Source of the DNA: Jeotgalibacillus soli
GTDB taxonomy: Bacteria; Bacillota; Bacilli; Bacillales; Jeotgalibacillaceae
Direction: 5' to 3'
Length of the DNA stretch: 64,000 bases
Assembly: GCF_000829435.1 (NCBI RefSeq)
Contig: NZ_JXRP01000014.1
Location: 17,918 to 81,917, forward strand
Within the stretch, counting starts at the first letter, position 1. Each line of letters begins with the position of its first letter. A program made the translations under genes and the position numbers. Below the pieces are notes generated by a model that was not told where the DNA came from, made no database searches, and was given only the letters and a program-made list of their open reading frames with translations. Below are positions 26,136 to 34,544 of this stretch, piece after piece.

Positions 26136-26172
26136 GAAAATCCCCCAGAGATTATACGGTCTCTGGGGGATT
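26136..26172. terminator. Bidirectional terminator between yeeN and the P-type ATPase
   Basis: Perfect 13-bp stem (26139-26151 with 26160-26172) with an eight-base loop. On the minus strand it follows the ATPase stop and is followed by TTTT. Confidence 0.85.
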
Positions 26173-26183
26173 TGTCTATTTCC

Positions 26184-28106
26184 TTATGCTCTTAGCAAGC
26201 GCAATCCATTTAATATAACAAGAATTGTACTTCCTTCATGCCCAAGTACACCAAGAGGCAAGTCAACGGCCTGCATAAAGTTTGATATAACTAATAGAAA
26301 AATAATAGATAGGCTAAAAAGAACATTTTGCTTTACAATTCTTTTCATTCTTCTCGATAGTCGAATCGCTTCAGCAATACGCGGGAGATCATTTTTCATT
26401 AAAACAACATCTGCTGTTTCAAGTGCAACGTCCGTTCCTTCACCCATTGCAATTCCTACAGAGGCAGTGGCAAGGGCAGGAGCGTCATTGATTCCATCGC
26501 CAACCATCGCGACAGTTCCATATTGTTTCAGCAGTTTTTTAAGCTCGGTTACTTTTGTTTCTGGAAGACACCTTGCAACATAATGGTCAACATTCGTTTC
26601 AGCTGCAATCGCTTTTGCCGTTGATTCACTGTCACCAGTTAGCATGATGGTTGTAATGCCTGCTTTTTTAAGCTGCTCGATCGCTTCTTCAGTCTCTTTT
26701 CTCACCGTATCTTTTAAGGCGATAAAGCCAATAACAGTCCCATTTTTCTCAATAAAAACAACGGTTTTTCCTTCTTGTGATAAACGGTCGGTCACACTTT
26801 CCTGAAAGCTTTCAAGTGTATGTTCTCCGAACCATTCAGCTTTCCCAATTTTCCAATCAGCCCCGTTTAACGTTGATTGTACGCCAAACCCTGGAATATC
26901 CTCTACTGCTTCCGGTGAAGTCAGTGCAACGTCATAGTTATTTTTAATGTACATGACAATTGCCTGTGCAAGGGGATGATTGGACTGATTTTCAATAGCA
27001 GCTACTGCTGTTAGCACTTCATCCTTACGTTGATCAGAACGAATGACAAGATTGGTGACTTCTGGTTTTCCTTTTGTAAGCGTTCCTGTTTTATCAAACG
27101 CGATCGCTTTTACTTTGTGGAGATTCTCTAAATGTACGCCGCCTTTAAATAGGATCCCTTTTCTGGCCCCATTTGAAATACCGGATAATGTTGCCGGCAT
27201 AATAGATGCGACAAGCGCACAAGGAGAAGCGACAACCAGTAAAACCATCGCCCGGTAGAAGGTTTCCTGCCAATCCCATCCAAGCAAATAATGAGGAAGA
27301 AACATCATAAGTCCAACGACTAGAAGTACAGCTTTAACATAGCGTCCTTCAAACCTTTCAATAAAGAGCTGAGATGGAGATTTTTCACTTTGAGCGGTTT
27401 GAACAAGCTGAATGATTTTTTGAAACATCGTTTCATCGTTATTTTTGGTCATGCGGATGGTCACAGAGCCTGATAAGTTAACTGTACCTGCAAAGACCTC
27501 ATCACTTAATGATTTGGAAACAGGGATGGACTCACCTGTAAAGGCTGCTTCATCAATCGTTGTTATTCCTCGAATAATCTCTCCATCTGCCGGCATACGC
27601 TCCCCTGGCTTTACGACTAAAAGATCACCTATCTTCAAGGCTTTAATTGATACTCTTTTCTCCTCTCCATCAACCAGCTTCCAAGCTTCTTCGGGCTGAA
27701 TATCCATCAAGGATGAAATTTCCTTTTGACTCTTATTCATGGTGTATGTCTCAAGTGCTCCGCTGATAGCAAAAATAAAAATTAAAATGGCGCCCTCTAC
27801 CCAATACCCGATGATGGCAGAACCAACGGCAGCAAAGATCATCAGCATCTCCACGTTCAACTCTTTATCCTCAATTGTTGCCTGAATGCCTTCCTTCGCT
27901 TTGGCGAATCCCCCAATGACAAAGGCCAGGAGATAGAGCACGATTGAGAGTGTTTCAGCATGTTGATAGCCTGCATACCATGCAAACAAGATTAATACAC
28001 CGCTGAATAGAGCCGCAATAAGCTCTGCGTGCGGTTTAATTTGTTGTAGCATTCCCGCTGATTGAGCAGAGGGAAGATAGGGAGCAGCTTTAAGTTGAGA
28101 TTGCAT
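26184..28106 (-). CDS. pfeT: P1B4-type metal efflux ATPase (PfeT/ZosA-like)
   Basis: Membrane ATPase that exports ferrous iron in B. subtilis (PfeT, formerly ZosA). The 640-residue protein has no N-terminal metal-binding domain, the transmembrane metal motif SPCALVAS, phosphorylation motif DKTGTLTKG, TGES actuator motif (AAFTGESIPVS), hinge MVGDGINDAPAL, and in the last TM the P1B4 signature HEGSTILVILNGLRLL. Length and motifs match PfeT closely. The promoter region carries a perfect PerR box and a Fur-like palindrome, and perR is in this window. The old annotation zinc/cadmium transporter would be less likely. Start ATG 28106 has AAAGGTG upstream. Confidence 0.9.
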   Translation of the reverse strand: MQSQLKAAPYLPSAQSAGMLQQIKPHAELIAALFSGVLILFAWYAGYQHAETLSIVLYLLAFVIGGFAKAKEGIQATIEDKELNVEMLMIFAAVGSAIIGYWVEGAILIFIFAISGALETYTMNKSQKEISSLMDIQPEEAWKLVDGEEKRVSIKALKIGDLLVVKPGERMPADGEIIRGITTIDEAAFTGESIPVSKSLSDEVFAGTVNLSGSVTIRMTKNNDETMFQKIIQLVQTAQSEKSPSQLFIERFEGRYVKAVLLVVGLMMFLPHYLLGWDWQETFYRAMVLLVVASPCALVASIMPATLSGISNGARKGILFKGGVHLENLHKVKAIAFDKTGTLTKGKPEVTNLVIRSDQRKDEVLTAVAAIENQSNHPLAQAIVMYIKNNYDVALTSPEAVEDIPGFGVQSTLNGADWKIGKAEWFGEHTLESFQESVTDRLSQEGKTVVFIEKNGTVIGFIALKDTVRKETEEAIEQLKKAGITTIMLTGDSESTAKAIAAETNVDHYVARCLPETKVTELKKLLKQYGTVAMVGDGINDAPALATASVGIAMGEGTDVALETADVVLMKNDLPRIAEAIRLSRRMKRIVKQNVLFSLSIIFLLVISNFMQAVDLPLGVLGHEGSTILVILNGLRLLRA

Positions 28107-28157
28107 TTTTCATCACACCTTTCTTTTATGAAAAAACAAATAAATGATAATTGAGTT

Positions 28158-28186
28158 TTTTAATTGAGAATAATAATCAACGTCAA
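28158..28186 (-). promoter_or_regulatory. Candidate pfeT promoter with a Fur-like palindrome as spacer
   Basis: On the minus strand TTGACG (-35, 28181-28186) and TTAAAA (-10, 28158-28163) are 17 bases apart. The spacer is exactly the imperfect palindrome TTGAGAATAATAATCAA (plus-strand 28164-28180), which matches the 7-1-7 Fur core at 12 of 14 positions. It is about 50 bases before the start codon. Confidence 0.5.
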
Positions 28187-28257
28187 TTCATTGATAAAGA
28201 GTAATAATAAGCTGTTCTAACGGACATTAGTGTAATTTATTAATAACACTTATTAAT

Positions 28258-28272
28258 TTATAATAATTATAA
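28258..28272. promoter_or_regulatory. PerR box upstream of pfeT
   Basis: TTATAATAATTATAA, a perfect match to the PerR consensus TTATAATNATTATAA. It lies about 150 bases upstream of the pfeT start, just after the yfkF terminator. Very AT-rich surroundings raise the chance of a random match, but 15 of 15 is notable. Confidence 0.7.
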
Positions 28273-28319
28273 TTTGATATTATATTATCATGAAAAGGGA
28301 TGGGTGTATAGAATAATGT

Positions 28320-28353
28320 ACTAAAAAAGTCACAACAAAGTGTTGTGACTTTT
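28320..28353 (-). terminator. yfkF terminator
   Basis: Perfect 13-bp stem (28325-28337 with 28341-28353) with a three-base loop and T-run on the minus strand, touching the yfkF stop. Confidence 0.92.
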
Positions 28354-29535
28354 CTAAGAAGATAACTCTTTTTTATTATTTTGAATGAAGGAAAAGATCC
28401 ATAAGCATAAACATATTGTGAGAAGCATGCCGCTAATTAGATAGAAAAAGCTAGATCCTCCGAGCCATTGAATCGTGATTCCACCTAAAAATGGTCCGCT
28501 AATGCTGCCGACGCTAAAGGCAATACCGCATAATATGTTTCCGCTCGGTAGAAGATGCTTAGGCAATAAATCGGTCATGTAGCTGATTCCAAGAGAGAAT
28601 GTTGATCCGACTGCCATTCCAGCAATAAAAAATGTGATAAACAATCCAATTACAGAAGTGCCGGCAATCCCAGAGCCTATAAAGCAAACTGAACCAATAA
28701 GCAATACTGTCATCAGAACCCGATGTCGTCCAAGCTTATCACTTAGTATACCGAGGGGGAGCTGAAACACGATGCTGCCAATTGAAAAAGCCGGAAGAAT
28801 AATCGCGATTGCATTAGCCTCAACACCATTGCGAAGTGCATAGATCGGAAAATTCCCATGTAGTGATGCCTCAAGGAATCCGTAGCACATTGGGGGCAAA
28901 AAGGCGACCCAGGCATATTTGGCTACTTGTCCAAAGCGTTTAAAGGTTCCAAATATAGAGGCAGTTCCAATATCACTTTTATCTGGAAAATCATTTTTCA
29001 GTAAAAAGACAAAGCCCCAGGTAATTAAGGTCAAAATTCCCGATAGGATAAATGGGAGTGAACGCTCGATTTCTACAAGGGAACTCATTGCAGGACCTGC
29101 GGCAAACCCGAGAGAGAAAAATAATCCATATAAGGAAATATTCCGTCCTCGGCGATGCATAGGAGAGAATGAAGTAATCCAGGTCTGAGTAGAAAAATGC
29201 AGCATTTGATCACCTACTCCGATCAATAAACGAAGTAAAAACCAAAACCAGAAATGCTGCCACATTGGAAAAGATAATAATGAAAGCCCTACGATAAAGC
29301 CGCCAACAAGAATAATTGGCTTATAACCAAATCTTCTTAATGGTGCCTCCATTAACGGCGCCGTAATCAAAATTCCGATATAAATCCCTGTTGCATGAAA
29401 CCCGTTCAAAGAGGATGAAACGCCATCCTGCTCGAAAATAATGGCAATTAGGGGGAGCAGCATTCCTTGTGAAAAGCCTGAAATGGCAACAACACTAATT
29501 AAAATCCAAAAACGAACTGTGCTCGACACGTGCAT
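28354..29535 (-). CDS. yfkF: MFS transporter YfkF
   Basis: Polytopic efflux-type transporter of the major facilitator superfamily, 393 residues with about 12 TM segments. The loop 2-3 motif is modified (APLMEAPLRRFGYKPII), and the loop 8-9 repeat LGILSDKLGRHRVLM is well kept. AGGAGC lies ten bases before the ATG. In B. subtilis yfkF follows yfkH on the same side of the map; here yeeN and pfeT are inserted between them. Substrate unknown. Confidence 0.85.
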   Translation of the reverse strand: MHVSSTVRFWILISVVAISGFSQGMLLPLIAIIFEQDGVSSSLNGFHATGIYIGILITAPLMEAPLRRFGYKPIILVGGFIVGLSLLSFPMWQHFWFWFLLRLLIGVGDQMLHFSTQTWITSFSPMHRRGRNISLYGLFFSLGFAAGPAMSSLVEIERSLPFILSGILTLITWGFVFLLKNDFPDKSDIGTASIFGTFKRFGQVAKYAWVAFLPPMCYGFLEASLHGNFPIYALRNGVEANAIAIILPAFSIGSIVFQLPLGILSDKLGRHRVLMTVLLIGSVCFIGSGIAGTSVIGLFITFFIAGMAVGSTFSLGISYMTDLLPKHLLPSGNILCGIAFSVGSISGPFLGGITIQWLGGSSFFYLISGMLLTICLCLWIFSFIQNNKKELSS

Positions 29536-29651
29536 AACAAAAAACGCTCCTGACTAGGGTGAACCCATAAATGTAAGCATGATCATAGTCATATTCTATG
29601 TAAACGTATATAATTTTACTATAGTTTGTTGAATAGGAGAAGGAGTGGGAT

Positions 29652-30035
29652 ATGATGGAATTCACCATGCGAGAAGGCGGTTTTTCAACAGAGTTTGCAT
29701 ATGGAAAACTAGATATTTCAGGAAATGAAGAATATGGCTTTCGACCATATCAGCTTTTAGTGTCGTCTGTTGCGGTTTGCAGCGGAGGTGTACTAAGAAA
29801 AGTATTAGAAAAAATGAGGCTTTCATTTGAAGATATTAAATTGACTGCTGATGTTGAACGCAATCCAGATGTTGCTGATCGCATCGAAAAAATTCATTTG
29901 CATTTTATCATTAAAGCTGAGGATTTGGACGAAGGAAAAGTAAAAAAAGCGTTGGAGCTAACGAGAAAGAATTGCTCAATGGTTCAGTCTGTCATTGGCA
30001 GTATTGATGTAACAGAAAGCTTTGAAATCATATAA
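29652..30035 (+). CDS. OsmC-family thiol peroxidase
   Basis: OsmC/Ohr-type protein of 127 residues that would reduce organic or fatty-acid hydroperoxides through two cysteines. Both are visible: the peroxidatic Cys in SVAVCSGGVL and the resolving Cys in RKNCSMVQSV. AAGGAG lies before two adjacent ATG codons (29652 and 29655); either may be used. It is transcribed divergently from yfkF and ends in a strong terminator. It adds to the oxidative-stress set in the window. No PerR or OhrR box was seen in the short upstream gap. Confidence 0.87.
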   Translation: MMEFTMREGGFSTEFAYGKLDISGNEEYGFRPYQLLVSSVAVCSGGVLRKVLEKMRLSFEDIKLTADVERNPDVADRIEKIHLHFIIKAEDLDEGKVKKALELTRKNCSMVQSVIGSIDVTESFEII

Positions 30036-30045
30036 AGCAGCAACA

Positions 30046-30095
30046 CAAAAACTCGGTCCAATTCTTTCAATGAAAGATTGATCCCGAGTTTTTAT
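30046..30095 (+). terminator. osmC-type gene terminator
   Basis: AAAACTCGG (30048-30056) pairs with CCGAGTTTT (30083-30091), enclosing a second inner stem AATTCTTTCA/TGAAAGATT; T-run after. Confidence 0.88.
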
Positions 30096-30290
30096 GTTTT
30101 TAAGTAAATTTGAATGTCATCGTTCATAATACCGCACTATTTCTAAATAAGCGCTCGTCATCACCTCTCCTTTTCTATTGGATTGTTTTTGATTTAATAC
30201 AACCCTCCTTTGATTAAGCTAATTGAAGTATATCATATAAAATAAGAAGTGTAAATATTCAAAATAAATAAAATTTTGTTTTTTGTTATT

Positions 30291-30480
30291 TTGGCTGTGT
30301 TAAACGTGTTGGTTGATTACAGCACACAGGCGCTCGCGTTCCGCGGGGTGGGCGGTGAGCCTTCCAGGTAGCAGACGCATCTGCTTGAGTCTCAACTCTG
30401 TTCCGCTTCAGCGTGCAGAAGTCTTATACACCCGCTCCAATCAACGCTGTGCAAAAATCAACAATGGACTTTAACATAAC
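30291..30480 (+). repeat. Interspersed GC-rich repeat, copy D
   Basis: About 190 bases. Begins TTGGCTGTGTTAAA, contains CAGGCGCTCGCGTTCCGCGG, GGCGGTGAGCCT, CGCTCCAATCAACGCTGTGC and ends AAAATCAACAATGG then TTTAACATAAC. The first 14 bases are identical to copy E. The 30096-30290 stretch before it holds no gene that I can see. Confidence 0.8.
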
Positions 30481-30506
30481 TATTATTTGAAATAATCAAA
30501 TGAAAG

Positions 30507-30539
30507 AAAATATAAAAAGCTGCCATAAAGACAGCAGCA
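30507..30539 (-). terminator. yjzC terminator
   Basis: On the minus strand GCTGC (30534-30538) and GCAGC (30519-30523) form a short stem with a ten-base loop, followed by TTTTTATATTTT. The gene's stop is a few bases upstream. Confidence 0.6.
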
Positions 30540-30542
30540 TGT

Positions 30543-30722
30543 TTATGGCTTGCGCTGAGGCATCCAGACGCGATTATGGTTGGTTGTTTCAGGAAATGTA
30601 TCTCCAGCTGCAAGATGAATTTTTTGAGGTTTATTTACCGTACTGCCAGACTCGCCGATCTCTACATAAAACCCATTGTTTGGCGCCTTTTGCCCCGGTT
30701 TAAATTGATGGTTCTGACCCAA
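30543..30722 (-). CDS. yjzC: YjzC-family small protein
   Basis: A 59-residue protein of unknown function conserved in bacilli. The minus strand reads from a TTG start (30720-30722), preceded by AAAGGAGGG at a good spacing, MGQNHQFKPGQKAPNNGFYV, then GDTFPETTNHNRVW and a basic end PQRKP. These match the YjzC pattern (GQKAPNNG-x-YVEIGE and FPEPTNHNR-x-W) as I remember it. It is missed by searches that need an ATG or a longer frame. It has its own short terminator and sits next to repeat copy D. Confidence 0.88.
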   Translation of the reverse strand: MGQNHQFKPGQKAPNNGFYVEIGESGSTVNKPQKIHLAAGDTFPETTNHNRVWMPQRKP

Positions 30723-30906
30723 GGTGATCCCTCCTTTGTAATAGCTGCATGTTTAGTTTTTCCGTTTTTAATGAGTTTATGAATGATTCTTTTATGACAA
30801 TAAAAAAGGATAGATGAATGACTCACCTACCCTCTAAAAAGCATTATACAGCTAAAGTCCTTGACGATCTCTAAGCTGCTTAAATTCACGTGTGAGTAAG
30901 CCTAAG

Positions 30907-32034
30907 CTATCTTGAAATAACTGCTTTTCGTGTTGTAAAATCAGCATCTTTGTAATACATATCCTTCACTAGCAGATTTGGCCCCAGACATTGAACCGCT
31001 GAACAATGGCAGTTCATGCTTTTCGCTTGTTTGCTTTCGATCCAACGGTCAAATGACTGTTGAAGGTCGTCTGTTTGAATATTTCCAAGTGGAGGTGTGT
31101 CCCCAAAATCAGTCACAATAACTTCTCCGCTAAAAATATTAATATTTAAACGTGATCGTCCATCAGGATCATTTCTTACCGTCACATTTTTTGTGGAATA
31201 CAGGCGTTTTAGCAGCTCCTGATTTTCTTCATTCATATCGCATGCATAAAATGGAATTGTTCCAAACAGCATCCATATATCCGGGTCGCGAATGTCGAGC
31301 AAGTGTGAAATGGCTTGTCTTGTTTCAACTAATGAAAGTGTTTTGAGAGAAGAAGCAAAATCACTTGGATACATTGGATGGATTTCATGTCGCGCACACT
31401 TCATATCTTCAACAATTTCTCGATGAATATGTTCAATATATGGAAGTGTTTTTTTATTTAGCATGGTCTCAGCGGATACCATTACTCCTGCATCACTTAA
31501 GGCACGGCTGTTGTCAATCATTCGATCGAACAATCGCTGGCGCTGCTCGCGGGACGGCTTGCGTTCCATCATTGCAAAACCTGTATCGATAAATTCATCG
31601 ACCGTTCCCCAGTTATGAGAAATATGGAGGACATCCAAATACGGAATAATCGGATCATAACGATCAAGGTCAACTGTTAAATTAGAGTTAATTTGGGTTC
31701 GAATGCCGCGATCATGTGCATACTTTAAAAGAGGAGCAACATATTGCTCAACTGATTTGCGTGACATCATCGGTTCTCCGCCCGTTATGCTGAGTGAACG
31801 TAATTGTTCGATTCCGTCCAATCTTTTTAAAATCAATTCAAGCGGTAATGCCTGAGGATCTTTAGGAGACAATGTATATCCAACTGCGCAGTGGGCGCAG
31901 CGCATATTACATAAAGTTGTCGTCGTTAATTCTATATTGGACAGAGTCAAATTCCCAAACTGCTTTATATCTTCGTAAGCCTCCCACGGATCATACTGCG
32001 GTGTGATCGGGGTTGAGGCATGTGTTGAGGTCAT
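30907..32034 (-). CDS. yfkAB: Radical SAM / CxxCxxC-containing protein YfkAB
   Basis: Radical SAM enzyme of unknown reaction, 375 residues from the chosen start. The cluster motif is in TTTTLCNMRCAHCAVGYT (C-x3-C-x2-C); the SAM GGE motif is SITGGEPM; a C-terminal YfkB-like domain holds NCHCSAVQCLGPNLLVK with extra cysteines that may bind another cluster. I chose ATG 32034 because GAAGGAG lies 13 bases upstream and B. subtilis YfkAB begins near TPxYDPWEAY; a TTG start at 32112 adds 26 residues and cannot be excluded. In B. subtilis the two halves were once annotated as separate genes; here they are one frame. Confidence 0.9.
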   Translation of the reverse strand: MTSTHASTPITPQYDPWEAYEDIKQFGNLTLSNIELTTTTLCNMRCAHCAVGYTLSPKDPQALPLELILKRLDGIEQLRSLSITGGEPMMSRKSVEQYVAPLLKYAHDRGIRTQINSNLTVDLDRYDPIIPYLDVLHISHNWGTVDEFIDTGFAMMERKPSREQRQRLFDRMIDNSRALSDAGVMVSAETMLNKKTLPYIEHIHREIVEDMKCARHEIHPMYPSDFASSLKTLSLVETRQAISHLLDIRDPDIWMLFGTIPFYACDMNEENQELLKRLYSTKNVTVRNDPDGRSRLNINIFSGEVIVTDFGDTPPLGNIQTDDLQQSFDRWIESKQAKSMNCHCSAVQCLGPNLLVKDMYYKDADFTTRKAVISR

Positions 32035-32207
32035 AACGGTATCATACTCCTTCATTCTTTCTGCAACATGCTCATTATCAAGATTAACGTTTGATGTGTC
32101 AACAAAAGCCAATCCGATTGCTCAAAATAAGTTAATTCCTACTAGGAGGGTTGCACGTATTGCGAGAATCCGTTACCATAACAGCATGCGTGAAAGGAGC
32201 GATAGCA

Positions 32208-32387
32208 ATGGGAAATGCCATACATGATAATGACTCACAAGTGCTGTATTTAAAACAGCGTTTAAATATGTTTCTTGAAGTTCTAGAATCCGTTGATCCA
32301 GAAAGCGCGGAATTGGAAGATATAGATCGTATGATTCAAATGGTTGATGATTTGGAATTAAAAGTTCAGCAGTTTAAGAAGTCATAA
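32208..32387 (+). CDS. SE1561-family small coiled-coil protein
   Basis: 59 residues from ATG 32208, preceded by AAAGGAG at an eight-base spacing. Helical, with QVLYLKQRLNMFLEVLESVDPES and IDRMIQMVDDLE typical of the SE1561 family of unknown function; by position it may correspond to yfjT of B. subtilis. In-frame TTG starts at 32151 and 32160, with GGAGGG before them, would give a 16-19 residue extension. Divergent from yfkAB; a terminator follows. Confidence 0.82.
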   Translation: MGNAIHDNDSQVLYLKQRLNMFLEVLESVDPESAELEDIDRMIQMVDDLELKVQQFKKS

Positions 32388-32390
32388 GCA

Positions 32391-32427
32391 GAAAGAGATG
32401 CCTGATGAAAAGGTATCTCTTTTTATT
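32391..32427 (+). terminator. Terminator of the SE1561-family gene
   Basis: AAAGAGATGCCT pairs with AGGTATCTCTTT across a short loop, then TTTATTTT; repeat E starts immediately after. Confidence 0.85.
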
Positions 32428-32607
32428 TTGGCTGTGTTAAATATGTCTGTTTATTGCAGAACTCAGGCGCTCGCTTTCCGCGGGGCGGGCGGTGAGCCTC
32501 CCAGGTCGTAGTCGTCGCACCTGTCTTGCTTCAGCCCGCAGGATTATCGCACACCCACTCCAATCAATCAACGCTATGCAAAAATCAACAATGGACTTGA
32601 ATAAAGC
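32428..32607 (+). repeat. Interspersed GC-rich repeat, copy E
   Basis: Begins TTGGCTGTGTTAAA as in copy D, then CAGGCGCTCGCTTTCCGCGG, GGCGGTGAGCCTCCCAGG, CTTCAGCCCGCAGGA, ACTCCAATCAATCAACGC and AAAATCAACAATGGACTTGA. It follows a terminator directly. The 32608-32841 stretch after it holds the fumA promoter region (TATAAT at 32766-32771, weak -35). Confidence 0.8.
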
Positions 32608-32841
32608 TTTTATTTTATATACGTCTATGTGAGGGTTGAAAATGACAATTTATATTTGCATATGATTATAACAAATGGTATGGACTAAGCTTCTCTCTAG
32701 CAAATTCTGTACAAATATAATAGAAACCGTTTTCAAATCATCTTTTTTTCATCTGCTTAAAAAGGTATAATAGAAACGATAAACACTTTACTGCTGTACC
32801 TAATCAAATGATTGTGAGGAAATAGGAAGGGGCTAGACTGG

Positions 32842-34386
32842 ATGAATACGAATGTACTGGAAAACAGCTTGTATGAATTAATCGTTGAAACATCAACCAA
32901 TTTACCAAAGGATGTGCGAAGAGCAATTCGCGCTGCAAAAGCCCGGGAAAATGCAGGAACAAGAGCTGCAATGAGCTTGGCGACCATTACGCAAAATATT
33001 CAAATGGCAGATGATAACGTTTCACCGATCTGTCAGGATACAGGTCTGCCTACGTTTAAAATTAAAACACCAGTTGGCGTAAATCAAATGGAAATAAAGA
33101 AATCAATACATAGCGCGATGATCCGCGCAACAAAAGACGGCAAGCTTCGTCCAAACTCTGTAGATTCACTTACGGGGGAAAATAGTGGAGATAATCTTGG
33201 CCTTGGGGTGCCGGTTATTAAGTTCGAACAATGGGAAAAAGATGATATAGAAGTGCGTTTAATCCTTAAAGGCGGCGGCTGTGAGAACAAAAATATTCAA
33301 TACAGTCTTCCGTGTGAGTTGGACGGACTCGGCAGAGCAGGCCGTGATTTAGACGGAATTCGTAAGTGTATCATGCATTCGGTTTACCAGGCACAGGGTC
33401 AAGGCTGCAGTGCAGGATTTATTGGAGTGGGAATCGGAGGGGACCGTTCTTCAGGCTATGATCTAGCGAAGGAACAGCTTTTCCGCTCAAACGATGATAT
33501 CAATCCACATGAGGATCTTCGTAAGCTTGAAGAATATATAGTGAATAATGCAAATGAGCTTGGAATCGGAACTATGGGCTTTGGCGGTGAAACCACATTA
33601 CTTGGCTGTAAAATAGGTGTGATGCACCGTATTCCAGCAAGCTTCTTCGTTTCCGTGGCATATAACTGCTGGGCATTCCGTCGTCTTGGTGTATCACTAA
33701 ATGCCGAGACAGGTGAAATTGTGGATTGGATGTACCAGGATGGAGAAAAAATCAGTTTTGGTGAAGAAGAACAACAGCCGTCACAAACACCTGAAGAAGC
33801 ACCAACTGTTGTAACACTGCAAGCGCCGATTTCGGAAGAAGACATTCGTAAGCTAAAAGTGGGAGATGTCGTACAAATTAACGGCATGATGTATACGGGA
33901 CGCGATGCGATTCATAAGTATTTAAGCACCAATGATTCACCGGTAGATCTTAACGGTCAGGTTATTTACCATTGTGGTCCGGTTATGCTGAAGGATGAAG
34001 CAGGGAATTGGCATGTGAAAGCAGCGGGCCCAACGACATCGATTCGGGAAGAGCCTTATCAAGGTGATATTATGAAACGCTTCGGTATTCGTGCAGTAAT
34101 AGGAAAAGGCGGTATGGGACCGAAAACACTAAAAGCTTTGGAAGAGCATGGCGGTGTTTATTTAAATGCCATTGGTGGAGCGGCTCAATACTACGCTGAC
34201 CGTATTAAATCTGTCGAAGGCGTAGACTTAATGCAGTTTGGTATCCCTGAAGCCATGTGGCATTTAAAGGTGGAGGGCTTTACTGCTGTTGTGACAATGG
34301 ACGCACATGGCAACAGCCTTCATAAGGATGTTGATCAGTCCTCTTTAGAAAAGCTTTCCCAGTTTAAAGAGCCTGTATTCAGTTAA
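32842..34386 (+). CDS. fumA: Class I fumarate hydratase (4Fe-4S)
   Basis: Fumarase of the iron-sulfur type, fumarate to malate in the TCA cycle; 514 residues with the alpha and beta parts fused in one chain. Motifs seen: SPICQDTGLPTF and KGGGCENKNIQYSL in the alpha part (cluster cysteines), then the beta part after a Gln/Pro/Glu-rich linker near 310-325, with MMYTGRDAIHKYL and IGKGGMGPKTL. GAAGGGG lies upstream of the ATG. Most B. subtilis strains carry the class II fumarase citG; this oxygen-sensitive class is a different choice or an addition. Monocistronic with its own terminator. Confidence 0.94.
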   Translation: MNTNVLENSLYELIVETSTNLPKDVRRAIRAAKARENAGTRAAMSLATITQNIQMADDNVSPICQDTGLPTFKIKTPVGVNQMEIKKSIHSAMIRATKDGKLRPNSVDSLTGENSGDNLGLGVPVIKFEQWEKDDIEVRLILKGGGCENKNIQYSLPCELDGLGRAGRDLDGIRKCIMHSVYQAQGQGCSAGFIGVGIGGDRSSGYDLAKEQLFRSNDDINPHEDLRKLEEYIVNNANELGIGTMGFGGETTLLGCKIGVMHRIPASFFVSVAYNCWAFRRLGVSLNAETGEIVDWMYQDGEKISFGEEEQQPSQTPEEAPTVVTLQAPISEEDIRKLKVGDVVQINGMMYTGRDAIHKYLSTNDSPVDLNGQVIYHCGPVMLKDEAGNWHVKAAGPTTSIREEPYQGDIMKRFGIRAVIGKGGMGPKTLKALEEHGGVYLNAIGGAAQYYADRIKSVEGVDLMQFGIPEAMWHLKVEGFTAVVTMDAHGNSLHKDVDQSSLEKLSQFKEPVFS

Positions 34387-34407
34387 TTTTTATTACTTAT
34401 CTGTTCG

Positions 34408-34438
34408 GGAGCACTCAGATCTTTCTGAGTGCTTTTTT
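34408..34438 (+). terminator. fumA terminator
   Basis: AGCACTCAG (34410-34418) with CTGAGTGCT (34425-34433), six-base loop and T-run. Confidence 0.93.
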
Positions 34439-34544
34439 AAACTGATATAACAGCATATGCTATTTAAGGTGCATGTTGCTTGTTGTGCTACCACATAACC
34501 GTTCAGAAGTTGAACATCTTATAAATCAAGGGAGGAGTGTGAAG

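Noticed and set aside
26041..26583. 180-codon plus-strand frame opposite the pfeT 3' end
   Set aside because: Antisense shadow of the ATPase; no family pattern, and the yeeN-pfeT terminator lies inside it.
30866..30958. 31-codon minus-strand frame MLILQHEKQLF... overlapping the end of yfkAB
   Set aside because: The peptide looks helical and gene-like, but there is no ribosome site and it overlaps yfkAB in another frame. A frameshifted yfkAB tail is the other explanation, but the annotated C-terminus is already normal in length.
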